Below the pieces are notes generated by a model. That model did no database searches, was not told the DNA's origin, and saw only the letters and a program-made list of their open reading frames with translations. From NCBI RefSeq assembly GCF_048771995.1, contig NC_133064.1, forward strand, positions 23,167,001 through 23,231,000: 64,000 nucleotides of DNA, in the 5' to 3' direction. The stretch comes from Taeniopygia guttata. Lineage: Eukaryota > Chordata > Aves > Passeriformes > Estrildidae. A program made the translations under genes and the position numbers. Positions 1 through 11,064 of the stretch are shown here, piece by piece (the first letter of the stretch is position 1; every line of letters starts with the position of its first letter).

Positions 1-1036
1 CACTGACAATGCATTTTTCTCCATTCTTTTAGCATCAGAGTGCAGGCCACAGTTTGATTTCACCTGGAAGGGTGTCTAGTACACCTGAAACTGACTACTC
101 CAGGGGCGAAAGCACAGCCCCACTATTTTCCATGGACTGATCCAGACTGCACTGGAAAAGGGTGAGGCTCCAGAACACTTGCAGTACATCGATGACACCA
201 TCATATGGGGGAACACAGCAGAGGAAGTTTTTGAGAAGATAATCCAGATACTCCTGAAGGTTGGGTTTGACATAAAACAAAGTTAGGTCAAGGCACCTGC
301 CCATGAAATTCAGTTTCTAGGAGTAAAATGGTAAGATGGATATTGTCAGATTCCAATGGACATGGTCAACAAAATAGCAGCTATGTCCCCACCAACCAAC
401 AAGAAGGAAAAACAACCTTTCCTAGGTGCTGTGGGTTTTTGGAGGATGCATATTTCAGAGTACAGTTAGATTGTAAGCCCTCTCTAGCTTGTGATGTGGA
501 AGAAAAACCATTTGCAGTGGGGCCTGGAACAAAAACAACTGTTTGAACAGATGTAACAAGAGATTTCCCAAACAGTAGCCCTTGAGCTAGTCAGGACAGG
601 ACAGGATGTAAAGAATGTGGTCTAGTCAACAGTTGGAGAAAATGGTCCTTCCTGAAGCCTCTAGCCAAAAGTATCCAGGGAGACTCAAGAACAGTGCCTG
701 GGATTCTGGAGTTGGGGATGCAAAGGATCTGAGGCCAGCTATACCCCAAGTGAAAAAGAGATCTTAGCATCTTATGAAGGGGGTTGAGCTGCCTCAGAAG
801 TGATCGGCACTGAAGCACAGCTTCTTCTGACAACCCAATTACCAGTGCTGGGTTGGATGTTCAAAGGGAAAATCCCTGCCAAATATCATGCCATGGATGC
901 TATGTGGAGGAAGTGGGGTGCACTGATCATACAGCGAGCGTGGAAAGGAAATCCCTGGGAACTTGGAAATCATCATAAACTAGCCTGAAGGTGACAATTT
1001 TGGACTATCATCTGAAGAGGAAGAGTGTTACAGTGA
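1..1036 (+). pseudogene. ERV-L pol remnant, part 1 (reverse transcriptase to RNase H linker)
   Basis: Decayed copy of the same ERV-L pol that is well preserved at 61229-63712; position 1 corresponds to about 61920, so the copy is cut by the window edge inside the reverse transcriptase palm. The catalytic YIDD motif is still readable at 185-196, followed by the WGN residues also seen in the better copy. The rest of the fingers/palm/thumb and the connection region follow in order, but frameshifts and stops break every frame. The reading stops at an inserted LTR at 1037. It cannot encode a working enzyme. Family assignment rests on near-continuous nucleotide similarity to the right-hand ERV-L in this window and is strong. 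Confidence 0.88.
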
Positions 1037-1382
1037 GCTCATGGGCACCCTGTGCCCCCCTTCCCCGGGACCCTGTGACTCTGATCAAGATAACCCCTGG
1101 AGCCCTCCTTCCTGCCCCAACGGGGTTGGCGGAGAGCCAGGAAAGCCCACCCTGTCCAAAACCTATATAGACCCCCTGACATTTCCTGTTCTTCCTCTTC
1201 TGCCCCGCTCTCCCATGGACAACACAGAATAAAGAGAGCTGTACCAACCCCCTGGGGTAAGAGCCTCGTTTGAATATTTTTCCCTTCTCCTGAGATGATT
1301 CCACTCACAGCCCCTTATCTCTGAGCTAGTTGGATTGTTCGGGGGGCTGCGTGGAGGGGGGGAAACTACAGAAGAGGAGCGG
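1037..1382 (+). mobile_element. Solo LTR inserted in ERV-L pol
   Basis: This 346-bp block has no counterpart in the intact ERV-L copy near 62960. It has a TATA-like TATATA at about 1164 and an AATAAA polyadenylation signal at 1228-1233, as expected of a plus-strand LTR. GTGA occurs at 1033-1036 and 1383-1386; removing one copy plus the block restores a sequence matching the intact ERV-L, so a 4-bp target duplication of class I type is likely. The ends under this phasing are not TG/CA, so borders are good to about 5 bp. No internal genes. Confidence 0.6.
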
Positions 1383-2053
1383 GTGACATGCTGAGGAGGC
1401 CCCACCATATAATCAGCTACCAGAAAATGAGAAGCGATACACTCTCTTCATTGACTGATCTTGTCATATCATAGGGACAAATCGAAAGTTGAAAGCTACC
1501 ACATGGACCGTTATGCAGCAAGTCATAGAAGCTACTAAGGGTCAAGGTGGATCAAGACAGGTTGCAGAGCTGAAAGCCTTCCAGCTGGCTTTAGATATCA
1601 CTGAACAAGAGAAATGGCCAACACTCTACACTGACTTGTGGATGGTAGCAAATGCTCTGTGGGGGTCTTTGGAACAATGGGAAAAGGCCAATTGGCAGCG
1701 CAGAGGGAAACCCATTTGGGCTGCCCAAGTGTGGCAAGACATCACTACCTAGGTATAGAAGTTGGCTGTAAAAGTATGTCATGTGGATGCACACGCACCC
1801 AAAAGTTGGCTACTGAAGAACATTGCAACAATGAACAGGTGGATTGAGCTGCCAAGATTAAAGTGTCACAGGTAGATCTAGACTGGCAACATAAGGGTGA
1901 AATATTTCTATCTTGGTGGGCCCATGATGCCTCAGGTCATCAGGGAACAGATGCAACATACTGATGGGCCTGTAACTGAGGGGTGGACTTAACAATGCAC
2001 ACTATATCCAAGGGAATCCATGAGTGTGAAACATGTGCTGTGATCAAGCAGGC
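1383..2053 (+). pseudogene. ERV-L pol remnant, part 2 (RNase H to integrase zinc domain)
   Basis: Continuation of the part 1 remnant. RNase H is recognisable from about 1455, with the second aspartate region at 1630-1650 reading TDLW where the better copy at about 63220 reads TDSW. The start of integrase follows: a histidine pair near 1920-1945 and a CETC zinc ligand pair near 2027-2040. Internal stops are present. The reading is interrupted in the integrase linker, at the same point of the protein as about 63652 in the right-hand copy, by the LTR starting at 2054. Non-functional. Confidence 0.85.
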
Positions 2054-2393
2054 TGTCATGGTTTGACACTGACCCAATATCAGGCATCCATGAAAGCCGC
2101 TCATTCCCTGCCCCCCACCCCCACCCCCGCCACAGCTGGGTAGAGGAGAGAAAAATTAACAAAGGCTTCATGAGTTGAGATAAAGACTAGGAGAAAACAC
2201 TTCAAGGGCAAAACAGGCTAGGCTTAGAGGGGCAAAGTGAATTTATTACTAACAAAATCAGAGTAGGATAGTGAGAAGTAAAATAAGCCCCATCCTAGGG
2301 TGATGTTATGATGCTTGTATCCCCAATCGTGTGTTCTGTTTATGCTAGATATTATATTCTGTGCCTTCATGATGGGCTCTGAGAGTGAAGGCA

Positions 2394-3136
2394 TGTAACT
2401 GTGCCTTCCCAAGTCTCGATAGCAGTAGTGGCTTTGCCGGGATTCGAACTGCTGGCATGGCAGGCGAAAATTCTACCGCTGAGCCACCAGGGCTGTTACT
2501 ATGTAACCAAGTCTCGGTTAGCCCAGAACCTTTAGCACTGTGGCAGCAAAGGCCACTCTCTTGTGCCACCGTGGGCACGAGGTGTGGCCTGCGGGAAGTC
2601 AAAGCCACCGGACTGAAAGACACGCAGAACGACTTTGACAAAAGCAAGGAGCCGTCCTTCGGGAGGTATCAGAATTCCAAGTTTATTGGCTCGAACAAGA
2701 TAAACTCCAAAAGGCGACGGGCACCGTGTGCCCTGCTTCTTAAAGGGGGGTGGTAACAAGGGGAGGAAACAGCAGCCAACCAATGGGATAACACCTGGGG
2801 GTGGTAACAGGGGTGACACGCAGGGGAAACTTCCAATGAGGTAGGAGGGAGGGAGGGGGCCCCGGAGACCAGCTTATCGCTCTAAACCCTGGATGGAACT
2901 TTCTAGGTGGAAGGGAGAGGTCTCTGAGAGACAAGCAGACTCTGGGGTGTGGCTGGGGGGGGATAACTCAGCAGGAATACAATGAACTGGGTGGAGGGAG
3001 GAATGACAGGCAGACAGAGGAGGGAGGAGAAGGAAGGCTGGACCCTTTTACAAAAAGAGGGGGACAGGGAGTAACCATAACCGGGGGGAAACTTAAAACA
3101 GACTCCAACAAAGGCATGGAGAAGGAAAAGCACACA
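2394..3136 (-). mobile_element. LTR nested in the ERV-L solo LTR
   Basis: Sequence absent from the other copies of the host LTR (12180-12884 and 58390-59072). It begins TGTAAC and ends near GCACACA. On the minus strand it shows an AATAAA (complement at about 2678-2690) and a TTTAAG box upstream, consistent with an LTR in that orientation. The target duplication is not clean (AAGGCA against AAAGCA at best), so both borders are approximate. A tRNA-like unit lies at its left edge. Confidence 0.55.
2431..2493 (-). pseudogene. tRNA-Gly(GCC)-like pseudogene or tRNA-derived retroposon
   Basis: On the minus strand the stretch has a box A-like TGGCTCAGCGG, an anticodon-arm sequence CGCCTGCCATG with GCC in the anticodon position, and a box B-like GTTCGAATCCC, in correct order and close to correct spacing for tRNA-Gly(GCC). 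The acceptor stem pairs poorly and the variable region is short, so it is unlikely to be a working tRNA. The perfect 10-bp repeat CCAAGTCTCG flanks it at 2409-2418 and 2507-2516, which suggests a retroposed insertion. Confidence 0.6.
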
Positions 3137-4549
3137 GTTTTGTTATCAGCCTGCACTCACTCCTCCACAGTCTGCTGGGACACAGAACTCCACTGTGTTG
3201 TCTGGTCACGGATGGGGCAGAACACCACACTCCTTTGGTTTTTAGTTAGTTTAGCTAGCTGAGGCAGTCCAAGATTTCCCTGGACTGGTTTTCTTTCCCT
3301 TTTATTGGATCCATTTGAACCTGCTCTGGACTGGGACCCGGGGAAACACCGAGAGCTCACACTTTGTGGCCTACTGGGGCTTACTTCTGGGCAGTAGCCT
3401 TTCCCAGTGCCGGAGGGACTGAAAACAGAGCGGCCACTCCCAGGATAGACTTTCTGAATTTGTCATCTCTTTAGAGTGGCTAATGAGTTTTGTCACTGGT
3501 ATTGTCCATTTAATGTGCTGGGGAGTGCTTTGCCAGTTTAAATAAACAGGGGTTTTTTCCAATTCTCTCCAAGGAAATTTTCCCGAACCGGTTGGGAGGA
3601 GGGGCCATATCGGTTGGCTTTCTGGGGCGGGGGGGCGGGGTCCCTTTTGGTGGTTTTCTCCCAAATTTGCCCTAATCCAGGACAAGCCCTTAAAAACAAA
3701 CCTCTCCCTCCTTCCCAATGACAGCACAGGGAGAGAGGGCATGGGGGTTTTGGTCAGTTTGTCATTGAGATTTTCTTGAGCTGCACAGGGAGAGAAGCTG
3801 TTCCCCTGTGAGACCACGAGGTCCCTCCCACAGGAGACAGTTCTTCATGAACTTCTCCAGCGTGGCTCCAAATCTCATGAGCAGCAGTCCTGCCAAAACT
3901 GCTACAATGTGAATTCCCCCCATGGGAAAACAGTAATCCCAAAACTGCTGTGTCATGGCACTCTTTTTTCACAGGGTACAGTCCTTCAAAGACAGGCTGC
4001 TCCAGCCGGGAATCAGGTGCCCTCTCTGTCCACTGGGTCTCCCAGTGGACCATAGCCTCCTCCAGGCATCCACCCGCTCTGGTGTGAGCACCTCTCCCAC
4101 AGGCTGCAGGTGCATCTCTGCATCCCCCATGGATCCCCATGGGTTGCAGGGGGACAACCTGCTTCACCATGGTCATCACCACTACCTGCAGAGGAATCTT
4201 GGCTACGGCACCTGGATCACTTCTTCCCCTCCCTCACCCCTGACCTTGGTGTTTCCATGTTGTTTCCCTCACATGTTCTCACCTCCTTCTTCTCTTCTCT
4301 GCCTAGAAGAAAAAACTGTCCCCATTTGCTTTGATTTCTTCTTAAATATGTTATCACAGAGGCGTTAACAACCTCTCTAATTGGCCCAGCCTTGGCCAGT
4401 GGCATGTCCATCCTCAGAGCCATCAGGGATTGGCTCTGCCAGACATGGTGGAAGCTTCTAGCAGCTTCGCAGCTTCGCATAGAAGCCACCCCTGTGCCCC
4501 CCCCCCCCCCCCCCCGGTACTAAAAACCAGGCAGTGCAAAACCAACACA

Positions 4550-4824
4550 CAGGCCAACTGGGTAAAGCCCTGTGGTATGGAGGAAGGTGGTCAAAACATA
4601 AATATGGGGAGGCCTGGCAGATCAATTACATTACACTCCCACAGACCTGCCAAGTCAAATGCTATGTGTTGACAGTGCTGGAAGCAACCACTGGATGGCT
4701 GGAGACATATCCCCTGCCTCACACCACTGCCTGCAATACCATCTTGGGCTTTGAAAAGCAAGTCCTGTGGCAACATGGCACCCAAGAGAGAATTGTGTCA
4801 GACAGTGGGACTAATTTCAAAAAC
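4550..4824 (+). pseudogene. ERV-L pol remnant, part 3 (integrase core)
   Basis: Resumes the ERV-L integrase at the point where the LTR at 2054-4549 cut it. It matches 63650-63910 of the right-hand copy, including the LEATTGWLETYPL-like run and the SDSGTNF segment that holds the second catalytic aspartate. This old copy keeps a tryptophan codon (TGG, near 4610) where the better-preserved right copy has the stop at 63710. Similarity is lost after about 4824, so the end of pol and the 3' LTR of this element are missing. Confidence 0.85.
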
Positions 4825-6269
4825 TTTTCAGTACCTGCTATTCTGCTAACTATCAATTTAATTCACTGTGAATCACACTACAGAAGGAAGCTAACAATGA
4901 TTATAGGTAAAATATTTATTTTGAAGGTGGGAATCTATATGATCTAGTATGTTTATGATGACAGACATCTACATCTTATGTCACCAAAATTTCAGCCTCA
5001 AGACACTGAAATGTTTACCAGTAGGTTCTAAATCATATAGACACCAATGAATGTAGATTTTAATTGTAGAGATTATTTGACCAGAAACTTCCACTACCAT
5101 TAATGAGCTAAACACAAGAATATCTAACGTGGTTTTTGTCCTAGCAAACAGAAAATTGAATTAATCACAGGTCTGGAAACAGTTTGAGGATGAGATGAAA
5201 GGTTTCTAAATCCAAACTAATCCCTCTCAAGAGAAATGCATTTTATATAAATTTTTCTTAGCAAATATTTAAACAATAAAATTAGCTTTAAAAATTAACA
5301 TTATTGCCATAAAGAAACTGCAAAACAATCCATTGGGGAATGATTGGGAGAAAGCAAGGGGAAAAAACTCAGGTAAAATGTCAACAAGTAATTGATTTGC
5401 AACACTGTAAAGGCAGACTGATTTTGATGAGATAACACGCAACTAAAAAAAAAATTTTAATTAATCTTGTCTTTACTGTGCTACAGAGAAAATCAATTGA
5501 TCTATTTCCCACCAGAAGTTCTACATGGACAGTTCTGCCATCTGCAGAAAAACTATATATAGACTTCTTCCTAGCCTCAAAAAGTTGAACAACTTGAAGA
5601 GATTCATAGCTCAAGTCCCAAATCCTTATCCATAAGGAACCAAGTCACATGCATGAATTTATCAGTTTTAATCACCCAGAAATCTACATGCCCATTCCAA
5701 TCTCAGGCTTATTAACTGATAATTTTTGAGGTCACTGGTTTGACTGTTGATTAAAAGAGGAATTTCATCAACCAATTTCAATTTGAAGGCTTAATAATCA
5801 GTTCTACAGTCACACAATCCCTCTGTTGGCAAAGAAATACTTTTTCTCTCCTCTTCAAACCTTGCTAACTTCAACTTTTGATCACTGGTGCTGGTTATGT
5901 CTTTCTTTAACAATTTAAAGAAATGTGAATTGTCAGACATTTTCTCTCCATTCCTATATTTCTTTACTGTTGTCAAGTCTCTTCATCTCATATTCAATAA
6001 GCGAAACATGTTCTTTTATCATCCTTTTTAGACTCCTTCATTGGAAGTAGATACAGAACTCAGCTGCACTTTTGTTAGTAATTAGTGAACAAAATATCAA
6101 CACCATATCACTTAATAATGTCATTAATGTGAAATAGAGATTTTTGGAATTCACTTGAGTTAACAAAATGAATTAAGAATTTAAATTTTAGCTTGTAGAC
6201 TTATGTGCTGAATTTTAATCTTTTACTTAAGAAACCTCTGCCATGGTACAAAGAGCATAGGAAAATGCA
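4825..6269. other. AT-rich stretch with no recognised gene
   Basis: About 1.4 kb of AT-rich DNA with no long open frame, no LTR-like ends and no recognised protein motif on either strand. It separates the truncated ERV-L from the next LTR-like block and may be unique host DNA or a fully decayed repeat. Confidence 0.5.
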
Positions 6270-6691
6270 AATTTCTGAAGCTTCTTGCATAAAGAACAAT
6301 ACCGGAGGAGACCAAGATATGCAAAGAACCCAGATAAAGGGGCTCCTCTGTCTCCAAGCTTATCAAGACTGACAGACTCAGAGAAGCACCAAAGAACCAA
6401 AAGCGCATGAGCAAAGTTCAAAAGTTCAATCATGGAAGACCAAAATCTTCAGCCTCAAAGACCACCGAAAGACCCCTGTGCGACCACCACAGCAAACCAC
6501 GCATTCCCAGAAGGGCGTGGACCTATTTAGCATGCGAGGCGAGGACAGGTGGGGCCAGGGGTTGAATATGGATGGGAAAGTTGCGTAATGTAATGCATAT
6601 GGAACACCTCTGTGAATAAAGATGTGGGTCAGACCAAGGCTCAGGGCACAAGTTTTTATGAGAGCTATCTCGCTTGTGCTGGGCACTGACA
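6270..6691 (+). mobile_element. Probable solo LTR (3' part recognisable)
   Basis: The block contains an AATAAAG signal at about 6617, followed by a short GT-rich stretch and an end ...GGGCACTGACA at 6691, the usual layout of R/U5 at the right end of a plus-strand class I LTR. The left border is uncertain and no target duplication was found. Confidence 0.4.
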
Positions 6692-6842
6692 TACATACTT
6701 CATAACTACATCAGGTTGTGGAGTCTATTTATTCCACATATCACTTCAAATGGAAGTTAATTCTCTCTGTTTATACACATTTTTAAACTATTATCTATCT
6801 ATTCTTCTGTAACTTCATATTAAGATCTTATATACAAGTGAC

Positions 6843-7444
6843 TGTGAAAAATGCCAATCACTTGGTTTTTAACATTTTAAAAGTCTAATAATAATAAAAT
6901 TGTTATTAAAATAGCAATACAATTAGATTAATAAAATTTAGAGTTAGGACAATTAGAAGACAATAAAAAGCAAAGAATTACGGACATCCGTATGGTCTCG
7001 GGCACTTAAGCCACGACAAGCATGTTTTGTGAACAAAGGAATAACCCTTAAAAACCATACACTGTTGCATATTCATACATACCTCATGGTTAGGCATACA
7101 TTCTATTTAAAACAAGAAACTCTGGGATATGTCAACTCCTTCTTTTAATCCCCACAGCATCTTCGAGTCTGAGAAAGGCCTGAAGAAATTAGCTGCTTCT
7201 GATAAGAAAACCATAAATTCCTCTTCTCTGGAAGATTTAGGTGTTCTGTGATTGTTCTCTTGAAGCAAGTATCACATTCTTTAAAAAAAACAAAAAACAC
7301 ATACATAGTTTCTATTTTAACCATAAAAGTATATTTACCATACTATTAAAATGTTAATACAGCACTTCTAATCAATATAACATAATACATATAATATTCA
7401 ATTTAATATTTGCGAAAAACCAATCATAAAATAGTAATTCTTCA
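6843..7444 (-). mobile_element. 3' LTR of the outer gamma-like ERV
   Basis: Shows long similarity to 53785-54307 plus 55716-55800, starting TGTGAAAAATGCC at the left and ending at ATTCTTCA on the right. On the minus strand a purine-rich run (complement of about 7445-7460) precedes the LTR start, as expected for a polypurine tract. AT-rich; no genes inside. Confidence 0.7.
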
Positions 7445-7599
7445 AAATCCCTCCTCTTATACTTTATAAATAATTTGGCTTGAACAATATTTCTTATCCA
7501 ATTGCATTCTTTGGACTATGTTGGTAATCAAATAAAACATGGGATTAAACAAGGAAGGAACATCAAAACAATTGTAACACATAAAAGGAAGTATTTTAA

Positions 7600-9190
7600 T
7601 TTCTTCCACTATCCCATCCTCAATACATTACCCCACCAGTTATTTTTTAACATTGTTTTCCCACTTTTGGACCGGTATCTGGGTTATTTCTATCTGATAT
7701 TCTTTGTTTTTTTCAGGATGACTTTCCCGTTGCCATCTATTTTCAACAATTTGATATTTTAACCTTTCCACAAACACCATCTCTTTAGCCAATAAATAGT
7801 CTAAAGCTAACCTTTTCTGATACACTACTGTTTTTGTTTGGCTTTGCTGATTCAATATTAATTCCAATGCCTGAGCACCTTTGTTTGTTATCTTCTCTAT
7901 AACTACTTGGAGTCTTATAATACGATTCAGTATATAATTTGGGGTCAATACAGAGTTAGATTGCTGTGCTGGTCTCACCTTTTTGTTTACTAATTGCCTT
8001 TTTGGCGAGTCTTGGACCATATCTCTGAGATCAAATGTAAAACAAATCCATCTCTCCTTTCAGACATTCAATGCCCCATCTATTACCACATTTCCCTAAG
8101 TTCCTTATAATCCAATATTTTTCCCCATTTTGCTGGCAGGTACTTAATTTGGATGGGTTATAACAGTGGCTGTTGACATGGGTGTGTGTAACAAAAAAAG
8201 GAACTTTGGTTTCTTTCCATGTAATGCTTTCTGTAGCATTTGTGACACAATCTTGCCGGTATCTCGAAAGGTAAAAGACAACAAATGAGAGACAGAAACA
8301 GGAATAACAGAGGTCTGGTATGGCTTATACCCCCACCTCCCCTGCTTATGGAGTTGCTTCCCATAGCAGGTGTATGTGATCTTCTCGGTGGCGAGTACAA
8401 TGGTCAATCCAGGCTTGCCCTCTGATTCCCTTGTCACTCCTTTTTTACTAATTTCCATGCAAATAGTTTTTGACACTTTTTTTAAACTGTGGTTTCCCAC
8501 CATTCCTCAGGTATCTTTCAGTCAACAGGCACTGATAATTCCCATCCACAAAACTGATTTATTACTTCAGTTGTTTTGAGTTCTATTTGCCTAGGAGATA
8601 AATTCAGTACTCAGTACTTCTTGCAACGAGAACATAGATTTTGTGATCTACAATGCCAATTATTCCCATAATTTAAACATTCACTTATAACCCATCTAGT
8701 ATATCCAGTATTGGGATGAATCAAATAGAGTATACAGTATAGTATTAATGGTAATTTCCCTTCTTCCCTGTACAAGTCACAGGCTAAGGCCAGAATATAA
8801 GAACTATTTGACTAAAACAGTCCTGATCCTCCTGTTTGAAGTGGCAGTATTCCTCTCCCAAGGAGGCATTGGAGGCATCTAAGGCCTTATTCCGGCAGTG
8901 CTTAAAACCAGTGGTGTAAGCTTTGCCTTATTTCTCAGTTAGGTGTTATTCTTTGTACCTTCCTTGGTTCATTTGGGCCTTCCCAAACCGTTACCACCCA
9001 GTCCCAGTTGAAAATCAATTTGGTATCACCCGGTTTAGATGTGATAGTCCATTCTTCAAGGTTCTTCACAACTTCTTTGATTTTGCTGTCATGAATTCAC
9101 CCTCTTTCCGTGGTTCGGATTGCTGCTTTAGTGGTACCTGGAAAGGACTTCTTAATAACACAGTGTTAAAAGAAAGACAATACTGCATTA
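7600..9190 (-). pseudogene. env: Gamma-like env remnant of the outer ERV
   Basis: Minus-strand reading lies directly upstream of the LTR at 6843-7444. The part nearest the LTR (8020-7640, 126 residues open) has the features of a transmembrane (TM) subunit: a long heptad-like helix rich in Gln/Leu/Ile, then [10 protein letters not shown], the usual lead-in to the immunosuppressive-like segment. The cysteine motif and membrane anchor that should follow are lost. Further upstream (8503-8144 and about 9110-8940) are SU-like pieces with tryptophan-rich runs such as WDWVVTVWEG. Frameshifts separate the pieces. The TM part is clear; the SU assignment rests partly on position. Confidence 0.65.
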
Positions 9191-11064
9191 ACTTTTACCA
9201 TTAGTTTTCTTCAAAAGTTTCTAAGTTTAACTAAAAGCTTTTTCTACAGCCTCCTCTTCTTCTTGTATCCAGCTGTGTTACTAGCTGCAGAGGCAAATTC
9301 TTCTTTCTGTGAGCTATAATTAGTTAAATAAAAAAGACCAGGCCAATTTTAACATCTCTTGCTTTCTACTCTTTGGGCAACATTTAACTGTTTTAGTCTT
9401 ACAGACCCATTCTTCAGAACAAAAACGTCCTCTTCTTAACAACAAAAAAGAATAGAAAGAAAAAAGAAATCTTGCTTAAAAGGAAATAAACCACTTTGTG
9501 AGTGTCAGCTATCTCTGCCTTGATCTTATTTCTAGTGGTGGTCCCTCTCTCCCTCTTTTTCACAGCCTAGCGTTTAACTCTGTCCTTCGCCTCTCTTTTC
9601 CCCTCTCTCTCCCTCTCTTTCTCTCTCTTCACATTTCAACATCCACATTCCAACATCAGTCCACCTTCCAACATCAGTCCACCTTCCAACATCTTGGAGA
9701 GGTGAGTCTGTCAATCATCCCTCCCCCCCTTTTCAACTTCTTTACAAATTAAATTACTTTTGTTATATGTGTTCTGCAAGCGTGCAATTCACGGCACCCT
9801 CCACCAAGGCTACCAGCCACTCACAGCTGACAGAGTGCTAAAATTAAAGACTTGGTTTGCTATCACAATTTTTTTCTATTCACAAGCTTGAAAAGTTTGC
9901 AGAAACAAGATAAACAACAACTTACTTCCAAAGTGACCCTGCCTTCACAAAAAAATTTAAGGCAATACTAGTTAGTGCAATGCAATTTGCAACAAAGCCA
10001 AGGTTTGATTTGGGAAGGGCATCTGAGGACACAGAACATGAGTTTTACAAATCCATATTTTGAAGACAGAATGGACAAAATATGAATACAGTGGGGGGGG
10101 GGGTGAGAGACAACAAGCAAGGAATTTGTCTCTGTGATACCTTCTCTTTGACTGCTAGGAAACACTGTCTAAAGAGGCTCCTGTGGTACAAACAACAACT
10201 GGATGAGAAGAGGCAGTCCTGAATTCAAGCCTTAATGTCACAACAGGAAACAGCACCTGAGCACTGCAGTGGTGAAGCACCCTGCCTGCAAACTCACCAG
10301 AGGCAAGCCACTGCTGCCACGCTGCAGGGCTACTTGCAACACAGAAGGAATCATGGCTAAGCCCTCCCGACAGGCTTGGATAAACTAAACAAGGAATCCA
10401 CAACTTCCTCATAGCTCTCTAACCCATTCAAGAAATAAAACTACAGCAAGTAGAGATCCCCCCACCATCTTTTTTCATGTGTGTGTGTCACACACCCACA
10501 GGGATGCTGAAAGTAACAAATTAACAGCTTACATTAGGAGATACTGAAACCTTTTCTTCATCTAGCTTTTATATATGTAGCCACCTCCAATTCTTGGTAA
10601 ATAAATGAGGCTTATTTTTCAGAAGTGCTATGCATGCACAACTCTTGCTGCTGTTCCAGGTGCACTGCAAGTAGTCAGCACTTCCAGAAAAACTAACAAA
10701 CAAACAAAACAAAACCCAAGAAAGTAAGACACATTTGAGTACATGAGAAAGGACTGGCTGGAAGGAAAAATGTTTCTCATCGACCTACCAAGTAGATGGT
10801 GTTACTTTTAGTTTAACTTTACACACTGAGAACCACTTGATTGAACAGCCTCGCATTGACTCAAAATAAATTTAAAAGCAGGTTTTGCTATGTCACAGCT
10901 GTAAAGTAGTTTTTCAATCTTAGAGTACAGCAAGTTACGTATTTCAAGATGAAAAATCACAATGCAAACTGGAATAAATAATTTAAACTACTTGTATACA
11001 GCAAAGGGGAAAGAATTAGCTGAATCAACAGCTCAATGAAGACATCTGCTCAGCATGAAGCATC
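9191..11064. other. Non-coding stretch replacing pol, unrecognised
   Basis: No retroviral pol motif was found where pol of the minus-strand outer ERV would be expected. The stretch holds an AATAAACC motif at about 9485, a C/T-rich run (9535-9640), a small tandem repeat, a G-run at about 10091 and a GT/CA inverted repeat around 10480-10500. The remainder looks like ordinary non-coding DNA. It may be captured or host-derived sequence. Confidence 0.45.
9637..9692. repeat. 18-bp tandem repeat
   Basis: The unit CAACATCAGTCCACCTTC occurs perfectly at 9651-9668 and 9669-9686, with partial units on both sides (CAACATCCACATTC before, CAACATCTTGG after). Confidence 0.9.

Larger units (their letters stand above)
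2291..3684 (+). mobile_element. Solo LTR of the ERV-L family (same LTR as 58390-59072)
   Basis: Matches the 5' LTR of the right-hand ERV-L from its first bases (TCCTAGGGTGA) to its last (CCAGGACA). A perfect 5-bp duplication AGCCC lies at 2286-2290 and 3685-3689, and the empty site can be read in the related LTR near 56740. The expected leading TG has become CA. It is about twice the length of its relatives (683-705 bp) because another LTR is inserted at about 2394-3136. Confidence 0.85.
2054..4549 (-). mobile_element. ERV-L-type solo LTR, itself interrupted by a nested LTR
   Basis: Flanked by a perfect 5-bp duplication CAGGC (2049-2053 and 4550-4554) inside ERV-L pol. The block starts TGTCATGG and ends CAACACA, so it has TG...CA ends in either direction. 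Reading it on the minus strand puts an AATAAA near the end of the LTR (complement at about 2242), which sets the orientation. A C-run lies at about 4497-4515. Without the insertion at 2291-3684 the LTR is about 1.1 kb. A truncated relative lies at about 56690-57470. Its TGTCATGGTTTGACAC edge is shared with the 1.4-kb LTR family at 32149, 43915 and 54308, so the two families probably share a U5 end. Confidence 0.85.

Noticed and set aside
4497..4515. C-runs (also near 33400, 51050, 51795, 55300) as a functional motif
   Set aside because: Several lie inside LTRs of known families and vary in length; more likely simple-sequence slippage.
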